This document shows, in pieces, positions 42,974 through 54,383 of a stretch of 64,000 nucleotides of DNA. The notes under the pieces were generated by a model. That model was not told where the DNA came from, made no database searches, and worked only from the letters and a program-made list of their open reading frames with translations. Every line of letters begins with the position of its first letter. The first letter of the stretch is position 1. The translations under genes were made by a program, and so were the position numbers. This DNA is from Nitrospirota bacterium. GTDB lineage: Bacteria; Nitrospirota; Nitrospiria; 2-01-FULL-66-17. The stretch lies in contig JBFLXB010000005.1 in the NCBI GenBank assembly GCA_040757335.1, positions 62,001-126,000 of the forward strand, in the 5' to 3' direction.

Positions 42974-45900
42974 GTGTTGACCGTCATTTGCGGTCCCTTT
43001 CATCCCCATCTCGAACAGGCTCTCTCCAATGATCTGATTGCTGCCAAGGCCAATGATCCACTGGCGCCTCTGCTCGTGGTCGTGCCTTCGGAATCCCTGC
43101 GACGGCGGGTCGTCGGGCTCCTTGCCGGCGAGCGGCGTCAGGCCTTCCTCAACCTCTCGATCCTGACCTTTCACCAATGGTCGCGTCGTCTGGTCGAGGA
43201 GGCGACCGGACGCCGCCATCCCGCGCTCACCGACGATCACGCGTTCGAGGAGTTGACGCGCTTCTTGCTCGAACGCTCGGCACCGGGGGGCCCGTTTGCC
43301 GGCGTGGCGGCGACGCGCGGCGGCTGCGCCGCGCTCTGGCAAACCCTGCGCGATCTCAAAGACGCCAAGGTCCCGCCGGAGGCGTTCGTCGACGCGGTCT
43401 CGGAAGGCGTCTTTCCGGAGGAGAGCGCCACTAGGTTATCGGCGCTGGCGACTCTGTACCGAGACGTGCTCGCGGCGTCGCGATCCGCGGAGTGGATCGA
43501 TTACACCGACCTGGACGCCGCCGCGGCCGAGGCGGCCTTGAAGTCCCCCTACCTGCACGCGCAGCGGACGATTGCCTATTACGGGTTCTACGACCTGACG
43601 CAGGCGCAATACGACGTTTTGCGGGCGGTGGCGACGCGCGCCGAAACCGCGGTGTATTTCCCAGTTGTCTCGGGTGACGCGGCGTGGGCGTTCGCCGAAC
43701 GATTTCTCCGGCGGTATTTGGTGGGTCTGACCACGCGGCCGCTGCGGGTGCTGGACGGACCGGCCCCGGCGCGTTCGGCCACCGTAGTCACCTGTTCCGG
43801 TGCGAACGACGAAGTCGCGGTCTGCGCGAAAGAGATTCTGCGGTTGGTGGAGGAGGAGGGCGTCGCGTTCGAGGACATCGGCGTGGTCGCGCGGAGCCTC
43901 GAACCGTACGCGGACACGATCGCCCGCGAGTTCGGCCGCCACGGCATTCCCTTCGTGACCACGGCGCAGCGGAGTCTCTCGCGCTTCCCGCTCGCCCAAG
44001 CCGCGGTGCGGCTGCTGCGGATTGCCGAAGGGGAGCCGACGCGGGACGACGTCGTCGATGTGCTCTCATCCCCGTGGTGCCGCGTCGAGAGTCTGGTCCC
44101 GGGCGCCGAAGCCGCACCCGCGTGGTGGAGCGAGCTGGCGCGGTCGATCGGCGTCATCCGCGGGTACGAAGCGTGGGCCCTGCTGGGGGCTGCGTCGGGA
44201 CCGGAGGGGAGCGGTGAGGGCGAGTCCGCCACGCGGGGCGATCAGGCAGCCGTGCTGCTGCGCGCGGTCTACACGCTGCGCGACGCGTGCGCCGGGTTGC
44301 CGGAGGCCGCGTCCGCCTCCGCACACGCGGAGGCGTGGCACGCGCTGCTCGAATCCTTGTTGGGAGTCTCCCCGGAAGCGGAGCTCGAGGACGGCGATGA
44401 GGACGAGGCGGGCGACGATGCAGTGTCGCGAGCGTTGATCGCGGCCTTTGCGGATCCGGCGCGCCTGGACCCCATTCGGCCGATCATGACGCGGCAGGCC
44501 TATGTCGAATCCGTGCGTCGCCGGATCGAGGCCACGGTGCTGCCGATGACCGACCGGCGCGGCCGAGGCGTGCTGGTCAGCGATGCCACGGCCGCACGCG
44601 GCGTCGAATTTCGCGTCCTGTTCGTGTTGGGGCTCAACGACGGAGCCTTCCCGCGGGTGGTGCGCGAGGATGCGTTTTTGCGGGACCACGACCGACGTCT
44701 CATCGAGACCACGCTCGGCTACAAGATTCCGGAAAAGCTCGCGGGCTACGACGAGGAACGCCTGCTGTTCGCCGCGCTGGTCCAAGCGGGTCGTGAGCGC
44801 CTGGTGTTGCTCAACCAGCGCGCGGACGACGCGGGCCGTGAGTTGGCTCCGTCATGGTATTTGGCCGCGTGGCAACAGGCCGCGGGCGCCGCGATCGTGG
44901 AGGTTCCCCGCCGGATGCGCGAGAAGCTGCAGGCTCCGCCGTTTGACCGTCTCGAGCGGTACACGCCCCGCGAAGCCGCGATCCTCGCCGCGCTTCTGGG
45001 TGCCGACGCGAGTCGTCTCGCCGACGATCGCACCGCCGCGTTTCTCGCGCGGGCGGGGCGCCTTCGTCGCGCCGTCGATGCATGGGGCACGGGGCTGTCG
45101 TCGTTCGACGGCGATCTGGGGCCGCCGAGGGAATGGCTCGCCGAAGTGCTCGCGCGTGGATACACCGCCACGGGGCTCAAGACGTACGCCGAGTGTCCGT
45201 GGCGGTACTTCCTCACGGAGGTGTTGGGCATCGCACCGCCGGCCGATGTGCAAGAGCGCGCGGGCCCGACGGTCCGGGACTGGGGTCTGCTGGCCCACGA
45301 AACCCTGGCGCGGGCGTCTCGGGCTCCGGCCGAGCCGATCGACTCGATCTGGCGCGAGGTGTGCGACCGGCATGCGCGGCGGCACGCGATCGGCTACCCG
45401 CTGGCGTGGGAGCTCGGGGTGGAACGGTTCGGGCGCGTCCTGGCCGAGGCCCTGGCCGACGACCGGGAGGAACTGGCGCGATCCGGGTACGCGCCGATCG
45501 AGGTCGAAGTGACCTTGAGCGGCGTGCTGGGCGGCGGGCGGGACATCCCGATCCGTGGCCGTCTCGACCGCATCGATGCGGGGACCGACGGTGGCCTGCG
45601 CGTGATCGACTGGAAGGTGCAGTGGGCGCGCTCGGGCGACCGCCGGGCGGATCCGGTCGCGGCGGCGCTGCGCGGCCAGGCCCTCCAGCCGCCGTTGTAC
45701 GCGGCGCTGGCTCGGGCGCGCGCGTCCACGCGCGGCGAGGGGCGGCCGGTCGCAGTCGCGGTGTACGCGATTCGGCCGCGAGCGAACGACCCCCCGGTGT
45801 CGCGCGCGCGGTATGAGCCCGACGCGGACACGGCGGAGCGCATCCGGACCACCATCGCGACGCTCGTCGACGGCATCGAGGCCGGGGTGTTTCCCATGAT

Positions 45901-46051
45901 CCCCGACGTGTATTGCGCGCGGTGCGACGTCTCGATCGCGTGCCGCCGCAGACACGCGCCGTCGCGCGCCCGCGCCGAGCGGGATCCCCGGACGGGCCGG
46001 ATCGCGGGAGTCCGGCGCACGCCGGTTCGCGTGCCTGAGGCCGCGCCGTGA
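42974..46051 (+). CDS. addB: AddB/RecB-type nuclease subunit (PD-(D/E)XK)
   Basis: 1025 residues. The N-terminal region has a degenerate Walker A (VICGPFHPHLEQ, no GKT), as expected for the inactive helicase-like half of AddB. ARGVEFRVLFVLGLNDGAFPR is the SF1-like motif V/VI region. The C-terminal nuclease has RGRLDRIDAGTDGGL and VIDWK, with cysteines in AECPWRYFL and YCARCDVSIACRRR supplying an Fe-S staple. With AddA it resects double-strand breaks for recombination. Confidence 0.87.
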   Translation: MLTVICGPFHPHLEQALSNDLIAAKANDPLAPLLVVVPSESLRRRVVGLLAGERRQAFLNLSILTFHQWSRRLVEEATGRRHPALTDDHAFEELTRFLLERSAPGGPFAGVAATRGGCAALWQTLRDLKDAKVPPEAFVDAVSEGVFPEESATRLSALATLYRDVLAASRSAEWIDYTDLDAAAAEAALKSPYLHAQRTIAYYGFYDLTQAQYDVLRAVATRAETAVYFPVVSGDAAWAFAERFLRRYLVGLTTRPLRVLDGPAPARSATVVTCSGANDEVAVCAKEILRLVEEEGVAFEDIGVVARSLEPYADTIAREFGRHGIPFVTTAQRSLSRFPLAQAAVRLLRIAEGEPTRDDVVDVLSSPWCRVESLVPGAEAAPAWWSELARSIGVIRGYEAWALLGAASGPEGSGEGESATRGDQAAVLLRAVYTLRDACAGLPEAASASAHAEAWHALLESLLGVSPEAELEDGDEDEAGDDAVSRALIAAFADPARLDPIRPIMTRQAYVESVRRRIEATVLPMTDRRGRGVLVSDATAARGVEFRVLFVLGLNDGAFPRVVREDAFLRDHDRRLIETTLGYKIPEKLAGYDEERLLFAALVQAGRERLVLLNQRADDAGRELAPSWYLAAWQQAAGAAIVEVPRRMREKLQAPPFDRLERYTPREAAILAALLGADASRLADDRTAAFLARAGRLRRAVDAWGTGLSSFDGDLGPPREWLAEVLARGYTATGLKTYAECPWRYFLTEVLGIAPPADVQERAGPTVRDWGLLAHETLARASRAPAEPIDSIWREVCDRHARRHAIGYPLAWELGVERFGRVLAEALADDREELARSGYAPIEVEVTLSGVLGGGRDIPIRGRLDRIDAGTDGGLRVIDWKVQWARSGDRRADPVAAALRGQALQPPLYAALARARASTRGEGRPVAVAVYAIRPRANDPPVSRARYEPDADTAERIRTTIATLVDGIEAGVFPMIPDVYCARCDVSIACRRRHAPSRARAERDPRTGRIAGVRRTPVRVPEAAP

Positions 46052-49000
46052 TCGCGCCGGGCGACGCGGCCGAACGCGAACGCGCGATCCGCACGTTCGA
46101 CGCCAACGTCGTGGTGACCGCGGGCGCGGGCACCGGCAAGACCACGCTGTTGGTCGAGCGCCTGGTGCACTTGGTGGTGCGTGACCCGGACCCCGTGCCG
46201 GTGACGGCGATCGTGGCGTTGACCTTTACGAACAAGGCCGCGGCCGAACTGGTGGTGAGGTTTCGCGAGCGCCTCCAGGCGCTGGCCGCGGCCGCGGACG
46301 GTCCCGCCGAGGCGGGCGTTGCGGACGAGGCGTCCGACGAGGTGGCGGCCCTGGTGTCGTGGACCCGTACCTCCGCTGCGGTGGTCGGCGCGCGGCTGCG
46401 CACCGCGCTGACGGATCTGGACCGCAGCCACATCGGGACCATCCACGCGTTCGCGGCCACGCTGCTCCGGCTCTTCCCCATCGAAGCCGGCGTGGACCCC
46501 AGGTTCCGCGAGGCCGATGAAGCGGCGCGTCGCGACCACCTGGCCGAGGCCTGGGAGGCCTGGCTGCAGCGTGAGTTGAGGCGCGAGGCGCCGCGCACCG
46601 CGCTCTGGCAGCGACTGCTCGAACGCGCGACGCTCGATGAACTCTTCGAGCCGGCCGCGGGGTTGAGCGTCGAGTCCATCCCGGCGTCGGCGATCGGCGG
46701 GTTGACCACGGTTCCTCCCCAGGTCGAGGCGTGGCTGACCGCGGCGTGCGACGAGGCGCGCAGGCTCTTGGCGGCGCACGTCCCCCACCGGCGGGCCATT
46801 GAACAGCGGCTGGCCGCCGCGGAACGCGTCATCGCGGCGTCGGCGGACGGCCGCGCCATCGACAGGGCCGCGGCCGAGTCGGTGGCGAACGAGGTGACAT
46901 CGGTGCCCAGGGGGTGGGACGCGGGGGAGGCAGCTCGCGCCAAGGCGTTGATCAAGCTGGCGCGCCGGCTTTGCGCGGTGGACGCCGAGACCGTGGCCTT
47001 GCTGGGCGAAGGGCTCGCGCCCTTTGTGCGCGAGTGCCGCGCGTCGTTCGCACGGGCGGGTTGGGTGACCTTCGACGGGCTCCTGGCGCGGGCGCGAGAC
47101 CTGGTCCGCGATCATCCCCGTGTTCGCGAAACGCTCAAGCGGCGCTTCGGCGCGCTGTTGGTCGACGAGTGCCAGGATACCGATCCGATGCAGTACGAGA
47201 TTTTATGCTTCCTCGCCGAGGCCCCGGGCGCGTCGGCCCCAGACTGGCGCAGCGTGCGCCTCGCACCGGGCAAACTGTTCATGGTCGGCGACCCCAAACA
47301 GTCGATTTACGGCTTTCGCGGCGCGGACCTCGAAGCGTACCAAGACGTCGTGCGAACCGTGCTTGCGCAAGGGGGGGTGGAATGCACGCTAAGCACGAAC
47401 TTCCGAAGCCGCGGCGCGATCCTCGACGCGGTGAACGCCGTGGGGGAGCGGCTGCTGGTGCACCGCCCGGGTCTCCAGGCGGCGTACCAGCCGATCGCGT
47501 CCGCGGCCGGCGCATCCGGCGGGGTGAAACCGATCGTCCGGATCGTGCGCTCGCCCGGGGGCACGTTCGACGCCGCGGACGCGCGAGAAGCCGAGGCGGA
47601 CAGCCTGGCGCAGTGGCTGAGCCAGTCGGTCTTCGGCGCGGTGACGGTCCGGAATGGGCGGGGCCTGGAAAAACGCGCCGAGCCGGGTGATGTGGCGGTG
47701 CTGCTGCGCGCGCTGACCGACGTCCACGTCTACCTCGAAGGATTGCGCCGACACGGGATTCCGTACGTGGTGGAGGGCGAACGACGGTTCTTCGCCGCGC
47801 CCGAAGTCGTGGACGCGATCAATGTCCTTCGAACGTTGGCGTCGCCGCACGACGCGGTTGCGCTGGCGGGCGTGCTCCGTTCGCCGCTCGGCGCCGTGAC
47901 CGATCCCGAGTTGTATGAGTTGGCGCGGTCGGGTTGGCTGGACTACCGCGTGATCGAAACCGACGCCCCGCCGTGGCCGTGGCTGCCGGCCACGCTCTAT
48001 CGCGAACTTTCGGCCCTGTCACGGGACATCCCGCGCCTGCCCGTGGACGAGGCCATCACCGCGGTGTTCGACCGGCTTCCGCTGCAGGTGCTGGCCGCCG
48101 GCGGTCCGTACGGCGATCAGGCCGCCGCGAACCTCGACAAACTGGAGCGGATCGCGCGGGAGCTTGTCGCGGACGGTCTGTCGTTCCCGGGATTGGTGGC
48201 GCGCCTGGCCCATCGAGTCCGCGACGAGGTCGAAGAGGGGGAGAGTCCGCTGGTGGATGAGGCCGTGAACGCGGTCAAAGTCCTCAGCGTGCACAAAGCC
48301 AAGGGACTCGAATTCCCGATCGCGGTGCTGGCGGCCGCCCACGGCGGACGGCGATCGGGTCAACGACCCACCGTGCTCAGGCATTGGAGCAGCGGGGCGG
48401 TCGGCGTCCGCGTGGGAGACGTGTCGTCGCTGGCCGGCGTCTATCTGACGGAGCAGCTGGCCGTGAAGGAGGCGGAGGAAAGCCGCCGACTGCTGTACGT
48501 GGCCATGACGAGGGCGCGCGACCTGCTGGTGGTGTCGGGCGCGGAAACCGGGCGCGGGCCGGCCCCCGACGGCCCCGCGGCGTTGATCGCCGAGGCGTCG
48601 GACACGGTGTGGGGAACGCTGCCGCCGACGGATTCCGCCGCGGCATCGCTGTTCGACTGGCGCGTGGTGGAGGCCGAGCCCGCCCGGGGAGCCGGGATGT
48701 TCCGGCCGGCCGCGAGTCCCGCGTGGCCCGAACCGTCCACGTTCGCGTCGCGGTGGGCCGAGCGCGCGGCCCGAGCCGAACGAATCGCCGGCACGCCGAA
48801 GTTCGTGACCCCCACCGGGTTTGCGGCCCGAACCGGGGCGGCGCGCGTCGCTCGAACCGCCGCGAGGTCCGGCGCCGGGCACCGCGCGCGACGGATCGGA
48901 ACCTTGGTCCACGCCTTCCTGCAAGGCTGGGACTACCGCGCCGACATCGGGCGCTGGCCCGCTGAAATGGAGGCGTTCATGGCGGTCCAGCACGACGACG

Positions 49001-49371
49001 GTCTCGCGGTGACGACCGATGAGCTGCGGGACATCCTGGCGCCCTTCTTCACATCCCCCCTCTATCAAGAGCTGGCTGCGGCGCGTATCCTCGGCCGCGA
49101 GGTCCCGTTGATTATGCCGTGGGATGATGCGATCATGGAAGGCGTCATCGATCTGATCTACGAGCGCGACGGCCGCTTGTATGTGGCCGACTACAAGACC
49201 GACGCGGTGGATGCGTCGTCGGCTCGCGCTGCGGCGGAGCGCTACCGGGCTCAAGGCGACGTGTACGCGCGGGCGGTGCGGGAAGGGCTCGGCCGGGACG
49301 TCCACGCGTTCCGGTGTCTGTTCCTGCGGCCGGCCGTGGCGATCGATTTGCCCGTGCGCGGCCGCGGCTGA
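46048..49371 (+). CDS. addA: AddA-type UvrD helicase/nuclease
   Basis: 1107 residues. SF1A helicase motifs: Walker A TAGAGTGKTTLL near 29, LTFTNKAAAEL, DECQDTDPMQYEIL, GDPKQSIYGFRGADL, TNFRS, VLSVHKAKGLEFP and YVAMTRARD. The C-terminal PD-(D/E)XK nuclease has EGVIDLIYERDGRLYVADYKTD. Start GTG 46048 overlaps the addB stop by four bases. It is the motor and second nuclease of AddAB. Confidence 0.93.
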   Translation: MIAPGDAAERERAIRTFDANVVVTAGAGTGKTTLLVERLVHLVVRDPDPVPVTAIVALTFTNKAAAELVVRFRERLQALAAAADGPAEAGVADEASDEVAALVSWTRTSAAVVGARLRTALTDLDRSHIGTIHAFAATLLRLFPIEAGVDPRFREADEAARRDHLAEAWEAWLQRELRREAPRTALWQRLLERATLDELFEPAAGLSVESIPASAIGGLTTVPPQVEAWLTAACDEARRLLAAHVPHRRAIEQRLAAAERVIAASADGRAIDRAAAESVANEVTSVPRGWDAGEAARAKALIKLARRLCAVDAETVALLGEGLAPFVRECRASFARAGWVTFDGLLARARDLVRDHPRVRETLKRRFGALLVDECQDTDPMQYEILCFLAEAPGASAPDWRSVRLAPGKLFMVGDPKQSIYGFRGADLEAYQDVVRTVLAQGGVECTLSTNFRSRGAILDAVNAVGERLLVHRPGLQAAYQPIASAAGASGGVKPIVRIVRSPGGTFDAADAREAEADSLAQWLSQSVFGAVTVRNGRGLEKRAEPGDVAVLLRALTDVHVYLEGLRRHGIPYVVEGERRFFAAPEVVDAINVLRTLASPHDAVALAGVLRSPLGAVTDPELYELARSGWLDYRVIETDAPPWPWLPATLYRELSALSRDIPRLPVDEAITAVFDRLPLQVLAAGGPYGDQAAANLDKLERIARELVADGLSFPGLVARLAHRVRDEVEEGESPLVDEAVNAVKVLSVHKAKGLEFPIAVLAAAHGGRRSGQRPTVLRHWSSGAVGVRVGDVSSLAGVYLTEQLAVKEAEESRRLLYVAMTRARDLLVVSGAETGRGPAPDGPAALIAEASDTVWGTLPPTDSAAASLFDWRVVEAEPARGAGMFRPAASPAWPEPSTFASRWAERAARAERIAGTPKFVTPTGFAARTGAARVARTAARSGAGHRARRIGTLVHAFLQGWDYRADIGRWPAEMEAFMAVQHDDGLAVTTDELRDILAPFFTSPLYQELAAARILGREVPLIMPWDDAIMEGVIDLIYERDGRLYVADYKTDAVDASSARAAAERYRAQGDVYARAVREGLGRDVHAFRCLFLRPAVAIDLPVRGRG

Positions 49372-49384
49372 CTGGGAGATCGCG

Positions 49385-49618
49385 ATGTTCATCAAGCGTG
49401 AGGACTATACCTACCTCGAAGGCCTGTATCGCACGCTGGCTCCCGCCCAGCAAGAACGGTTCATGACGAGCCTGTTGGGCAAGGGCAAACCGGGTGAACT
49501 GGCTGAACGCGTTCGGATCGTGGGGGACGAGATCTACGGCGAGCAGGGCGTGGATCAGAAAGACTGGGTCACCCGCACGATGATCAAAAAGGCGTACAAA
49601 GACGCGAAACAGGGGTAG
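49385..49618 (+). CDS. Small hypothetical protein after addA
   Basis: 77 residues from ATG 49385, charged and largely helical ([36 protein letters not shown]). I recognise no family. It starts 13 bases after addA and ends five bases before the ABC gene, so it is co-transcribed with one or both. Confidence 0.6.
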   Translation: MFIKREDYTYLEGLYRTLAPAQQERFMTSLLGKGKPGELAERVRIVGDEIYGEQGVDQKDWVTRTMIKKAYKDAKQG

Positions 49619-49623
49619 AGCGA

Positions 49624-50313
<690 letters not shown>

Positions 50314-52047
50314 TCAACGCCCTGCGGGGTTCGGTCGCAGCGCGCTGAGGCGGCTTTGAGCCTCTTGGACGAGCACACTGAACTTCGGTTGGTCACCGGC
50401 CAGTTTTAAAAACGCTTCGTACGCTTCGATGGCAAGGTCCGGACGGCCGGTCTTCCAGTAAATCGTTCCCAGGCTGAAGTAGGGGTTCGGAAGCTTGGGA
50501 CCCCGCTGGATGGCGGCCAGGCAAGCCCGGCTCGCTCGGTCGAACGCGCTCTCTTGCACGTAGAGCGCACAAAGATCGTTGTACAGAATCGCGTTCGGGG
50601 GCAGTCGTGCGGTCGCTCGCTCGAGGACGTTGATGGCTGACGCCGGGTCCCCGGTCAATCGGTGCGCGCGAGCCAATATCATATGGGACGATGGGTCATC
50701 GGGATACTTGTTGGCGACGTCGGTCCATAACGTCACGGGGTCCTTCCACGCGGGGTTTCGTTGCACGACTGAAATCCCCATCGCGAGGATCAGTCCGGCG
50801 ATGAGCAGCCGAGCGGCGATTCGGTTGCGGGCCAGACCCTCTCCCCAACCGGCCGCCAAGAGTGGCGCGGCGATCACGATCAAGCCTACCGAAGAAAAAT
50901 ACCCCCGGTTCTCTTGGTAGAGGTCCATTTCTGTGAACATCGCCAGGACGGCGATGGGGAGCAACCCGACCGGAAACCATGTGAGCCCGAAAGACAGGAG
51001 CGGAACACGTCGGTAGAGCGCGACGCTCAACGCCACCATGGCGACCAACATCGCACAGCCGGTGATCACTGCGGGATCGGCCACGGTCGCCGCATAATCC
51101 TTGGGATGGAAAGCGGACAACTGGACCGGAACCAGTTGGCCTTGAAGGGTCTTTTTGAACACCATCGCAAAGGTCAAAAACACGGTCCCGATGTCGTTCG
51201 GCAAGGCTTTCGGCCCGAAGGCGCCAATGACCATCCACCGCACCAGCAGGAACGCAACCGATACGGATAAAAGCGCGAGATGGGGTGCAATCCACCGCCT
51301 CAGCCCTTTTACTCCCACGCCACGAACGTAGACGTCGTACGCCACGAGGAGGACGGGGACGACGATCGCGGCTTCTTTGGCCAAGAGCGCGGCCGCAAAC
51401 GAAACCAGGGCGCCAGCGAGCGCGGAAACCCGTCCGGTTTGACGGAACCGGATAAAAAAAATCACGGTCAGCAGCGACCACAGCGTGTAAAGGACGGACG
51501 ATCGGGCCGTAATATAGTTGACCGCTTCGGTGTGAATGGGGTGAACCGCGAAGAGGACCCCGCCCAGGATCGCAGCCATGGGGCTTGCAGAGAGGTGCCA
51601 GAGCAGCAACACCACCAAGACAGCCGAGACCGCGTGTAACCCGATATTGACGACGTGGTATCCGGTGACGTCCGAACCGCCCCACGCGTAGTTCAACGAG
51701 TACGTCACCATCACCAGCGGTCGATACCCCCGGGTGGGGAGATGGGCCGCTCCTGCGGTGGCCGAGCGAAAATGATCGAAAAGGGAGGCGGAGGGATGAA
51801 CGCTGGGGTTCTCCAGGATCAGCCAGTCGTCGTCGTTGTGAAACGCGTTCGGTAGCGAGTTATAGTAGATCGCGATCGTTCCGACGACGAGGAGCGTCCA
51901 TCCCCACCACGGGATGGGAGGTCTCCATGCTGATGGAGGGGCGTGGCGGCCCTTCAAACACGCGCCGAGCGCGCTGACCCATGCGCGGAGGTGCGTTCCC
52001 GGGGCGTCGGAGCGCGTCTGTGGTCGTTGCGGCGCGACGCTTCCCAT
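50314..52047 (-). CDS. TMTC-like polytopic membrane protein with C-terminal TPRs
   Basis: 577 residues with about ten membrane segments (first at [18 protein letters not shown]). The first loop has [11 protein letters not shown], an acidic site like that of GT-C glycosyltransferases, and [16 protein letters not shown] follows. [21 protein letters not shown] is characteristic of the TMTC/GT39-like family. Residues about 450-570 form TPRs. It probably transfers a sugar from a lipid carrier to an exported protein; donor and target are unknown. Its stop directly abuts the ABC gene's stop. Confidence 0.82.
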   Translation of the reverse strand: MGSVAPQRPQTRSDAPGTHLRAWVSALGACLKGRHAPPSAWRPPIPWWGWTLLVVGTIAIYYNSLPNAFHNDDDWLILENPSVHPSASLFDHFRSATAGAAHLPTRGYRPLVMVTYSLNYAWGGSDVTGYHVVNIGLHAVSAVLVVLLLWHLSASPMAAILGGVLFAVHPIHTEAVNYITARSSVLYTLWSLLTVIFFIRFRQTGRVSALAGALVSFAAALLAKEAAIVVPVLLVAYDVYVRGVGVKGLRRWIAPHLALLSVSVAFLLVRWMVIGAFGPKALPNDIGTVFLTFAMVFKKTLQGQLVPVQLSAFHPKDYAATVADPAVITGCAMLVAMVALSVALYRRVPLLSFGLTWFPVGLLPIAVLAMFTEMDLYQENRGYFSSVGLIVIAAPLLAAGWGEGLARNRIAARLLIAGLILAMGISVVQRNPAWKDPVTLWTDVANKYPDDPSSHMILARAHRLTGDPASAINVLERATARLPPNAILYNDLCALYVQESAFDRASRACLAAIQRGPKLPNPYFSLGTIYWKTGRPDLAIEAYEAFLKLAGDQPKFSVLVQEAQSRLSALRPNPAGR

Positions 52048-52128
52048 CAGGTCCTAGCTGGACCTCGTCTTCCGCGACGCGTCGAAGGATCTAGCGAGGG
52101 CCACGAAGACCGGATTGGAACGCGTCCA

Positions 52129-52536
52129 CTAGTGCTCTTCCTTGACCAGGTTCTTGTTCCAGTCCGGGATCTCGACCACGAGGTCCATGGTTCCGTTGGG
52201 AACGGTCTGGCAGCCCAAGCGAGACTGGAGCGTGGTGGCCGGCGCTTCATCGAGTTGGTCGAGTTCGTCGTCGGTCGCTTCGTTGCACGATTCCAGGCCC
52301 TGCTTCACGATCACGTGGCAGGTCGAGCACGCGCACACGCCTCCACACACGTGTTCGAGGTCGATACCCGCCCCGAGCGCGATATCCAGGATGCTGCCGG
52401 GCTGGCCGGTCGGTCCGTATGGGATCTTCTCCGGGTCGACGGTCACGGACACGCCCTTGTTCACGAACGTGATCGTGTACGGTTTTTGCGGCAGTGTAAC
52501 CTTGGGTTTGGCGATATAGGGATTCGTTCCCCCCAT
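52129..52536 (-). CDS. [2Fe-2S] ferredoxin, adrenodoxin type
   Basis: 135 residues. C-x5-C-x2-C in VCGGVCACSTCHVIV plus the fourth Cys in LGCQTV are the [2Fe-2S] ligands; the DELDQLDEAP acidic helix is the partner-docking region. ISC-type ferredoxins share this layout. A 30-residue N-terminal extension (KPKVTLPQKPYTITFVNKG) precedes the fold. It is monocistronic and divergent from the PIG-L gene. Confidence 0.92.
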   Translation of the reverse strand: MGGTNPYIAKPKVTLPQKPYTITFVNKGVSVTVDPEKIPYGPTGQPGSILDIALGAGIDLEHVCGGVCACSTCHVIVKQGLESCNEATDDELDQLDEAPATTLQSRLGCQTVPNGTMDLVVEIPDWNKNLVKEEH

Positions 52537-52688
52537 GTGATCCTCCGAGTGTCAGACGCAATACGGCTCCCCAATCTACCACACTGCTTTTGCCCCCGCC
52601 AAGGCGCACACGCCGCGAACGTGCCCTGCGTTTGGTCGAACGGATCGTCTATACTGAGCGCGTAACGACACGGATCTGGAGATGCAAA

Positions 52689-53588
52689 ATGGTGCGGCGT
52701 TCACGAGGCAGACGGGTCACGCGCTCCCGGGCCGGCACAGGACACCCGCCGGTTGACGGGACGTCCGCGCTCTGGACCGACGCGCAGATCGTGCCTCCGC
52801 CGCTCGACCGCCCACCGGGGTCGCGCGTGCTGGTGCTGGCTCCGCACATGGACGACGAAACCCTGGGCTGCGGCGGCAGCCTGCACCGGCACGTTCTCGC
52901 GGGCGAAGTCGTGACGGTGGCGTATATGACCGACGGTCGCAAGGGTGATCCGGCCCTCAACGCCAGAGTACTTCCGCTGCAGGAACGGGAGCGGTTGGAG
53001 GACGCCTTGGCCGCTGCGCGGCGCGAAGAGGCGCGAAAGAGCGCGGCGATCCTGGGCGTGACGGACCTGCGGTTCCTCGGGAACCGCGATCAAGAGCTGC
53101 GCATCACGCCCGATACCCGACGGCAGGTGTGCGAACTCCTCGTCGAACTGAGGCCGGATCTCGTCTACCTGCCGTTCCCCACCGACCACCACCCCGACCA
53201 CCGCGCGACCAATCGGATCTTCCTGTCCGCTTTGGGCGGGTGCCGGGGGATCGATCCGCCGTGGTGCTGCGGGTTCGAAGTGTGGGCGCCGATCGAACCG
53301 AATTGCCTGGTGGACATCACGTCGGTCGCGGAGATCAAACAACGAGCCTTGGCCCAGTTTACCAGTCAAATGGCGACGATCGACTACAGCCGCTGCATCA
53401 TGGGTTTGCACGCGTATCGATCGATCGCCCATCTTCGGGGACGCGGGTTCGCCGAGGCGTTCGTACTGCTCGCGGCGGCCGACTATCGCCGGGAGGCATT
53501 ACGGTTCCTGCGGCGGGCCGGCGGCTTGAATTTAGCCACCCGTCGAGGTAGCATACCGCGCACTACTCATGGAGGGGAGAGGGGGTGA
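52689..53588 (+). CDS. PIG-L family N-acetylglucosaminyl deacetylase-like protein
   Basis: 299 residues. Zinc site LAPHMDDETLGCGG and HHPDHRA, with FLGNRDQELRI in between, define the LmbE/PIG-L fold. Such enzymes deacetylate GlcNAc conjugates in thiol-cofactor, antibiotic or lipid synthesis. A basic N-terminal stretch of about 40 residues has no signal peptide. The substrate is unknown. ATG 52689 chosen. Confidence 0.88.
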   Translation: MVRRSRGRRVTRSRAGTGHPPVDGTSALWTDAQIVPPPLDRPPGSRVLVLAPHMDDETLGCGGSLHRHVLAGEVVTVAYMTDGRKGDPALNARVLPLQERERLEDALAAARREEARKSAAILGVTDLRFLGNRDQELRITPDTRRQVCELLVELRPDLVYLPFPTDHHPDHRATNRIFLSALGGCRGIDPPWCCGFEVWAPIEPNCLVDITSVAEIKQRALAQFTSQMATIDYSRCIMGLHAYRSIAHLRGRGFAEAFVLLAAADYRREALRFLRRAGGLNLATRRGSIPRTTHGGERG

Positions 53589-53593
53589 GCGGG

Positions 53594-53884
53594 ATGAAAA
53601 AGGTTATCTTGGCAGCGGTCGCGGTGTCGATGATGTGGGCTGGTTCGGCACTGGCCGGTGCAGCGGGGAATGTAAGCGGCGAGGTCACCAAGGTGGACGG
53701 CGAGATGGTGACCATCAAGATGGCCGACGGCACGTCCAAGGCGGTCCACGTTGATCCGGCTGGAACAAAGAAGGAAGGTGAAATCAAGGTCGGGGCACAC
53801 GTGGCCGCAGACGTCACGTCGAGTGGACACGCGAACTGGATCAAGGAAATGAAAGACGATAGTATGGGGACGATGAAGAAGTGA
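53594..53884 (+). CDS. Small exported protein (DUF5666-like)
   Basis: 96 residues. MKKVILAAVAVSMMWAGSAL and an AGA site form a signal peptide. The mature part (NVSGEVTKVDGEMVTIKMAD, then VGAHVAADVT) resembles small OB-like periplasmic domains. GTG 53585 would add three residues. Role unknown. Confidence 0.7.
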   Translation: MKKVILAAVAVSMMWAGSALAGAAGNVSGEVTKVDGEMVTIKMADGTSKAVHVDPAGTKKEGEIKVGAHVAADVTSSGHANWIKEMKDDSMGTMKK

Positions 53885-53960
53885 GTCCCCGTGTGGGAGA
53901 TCGGTACGCTCCGGCGCCTGTCGAGCCCCGTCTCGGCGGGCGCCGTTTGTTTGGCGGTCG

Positions 53961-54380
53961 GTGATGTCGAGCCCGGTCGCGCTCATCCTGGGGGTGGGAT
54001 TGCTGGCGGGGGGTGTCGCCGTGGCGTTTTGGTGGTTGGACGAGCCGGAGCGGGCCATTCCCGGCGTGCTGCTCTCAGTAGGACCGGCTGCCAAGGCTGC
54101 CCCTTACGCTGTGGCTCAGGGCGCGGTGACGCACGGAGAGGCCGTGCTAATAGATTTTGGCGACGGCGACTTCGCGTTTTTTGTGAACCGATCCGACGAC
54201 GTGCGCGCGTTGATCAACGGGTGCGGGGAACGCGTGGCGCCGGTCCGACACGAGCGGTTCCCTCTGCTCGTGGACGCGCGTTTTCACGTTCGAAACGTGC
54301 CACCGTACCTGGTCGAGGCGCGCTCGGCACGGTACCTGTTCGATCTGCACGCCTCGCCCAGTTTTTCCGATTGCCGCTAG
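53961..54380 (+). CDS. Membrane-anchored hypothetical protein
   Basis: 139 residues from GTG 53961 (ATG 53964 equally possible). One N-terminal membrane segment (VALILGVGLLAGGVAVAFWW) then a soluble beta-rich part with GDGDFAFFVNRSDDV. I recognise no family. It ends three bases from the convergent DsrH-like gene. Confidence 0.55.
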   Translation: MMSSPVALILGVGLLAGGVAVAFWWLDEPERAIPGVLLSVGPAAKAAPYAVAQGAVTHGEAVLIDFGDGDFAFFVNRSDDVRALINGCGERVAPVRHERFPLLVDARFHVRNVPPYLVEARSARYLFDLHASPSFSDCR

Positions 54381-54383
54381 CGA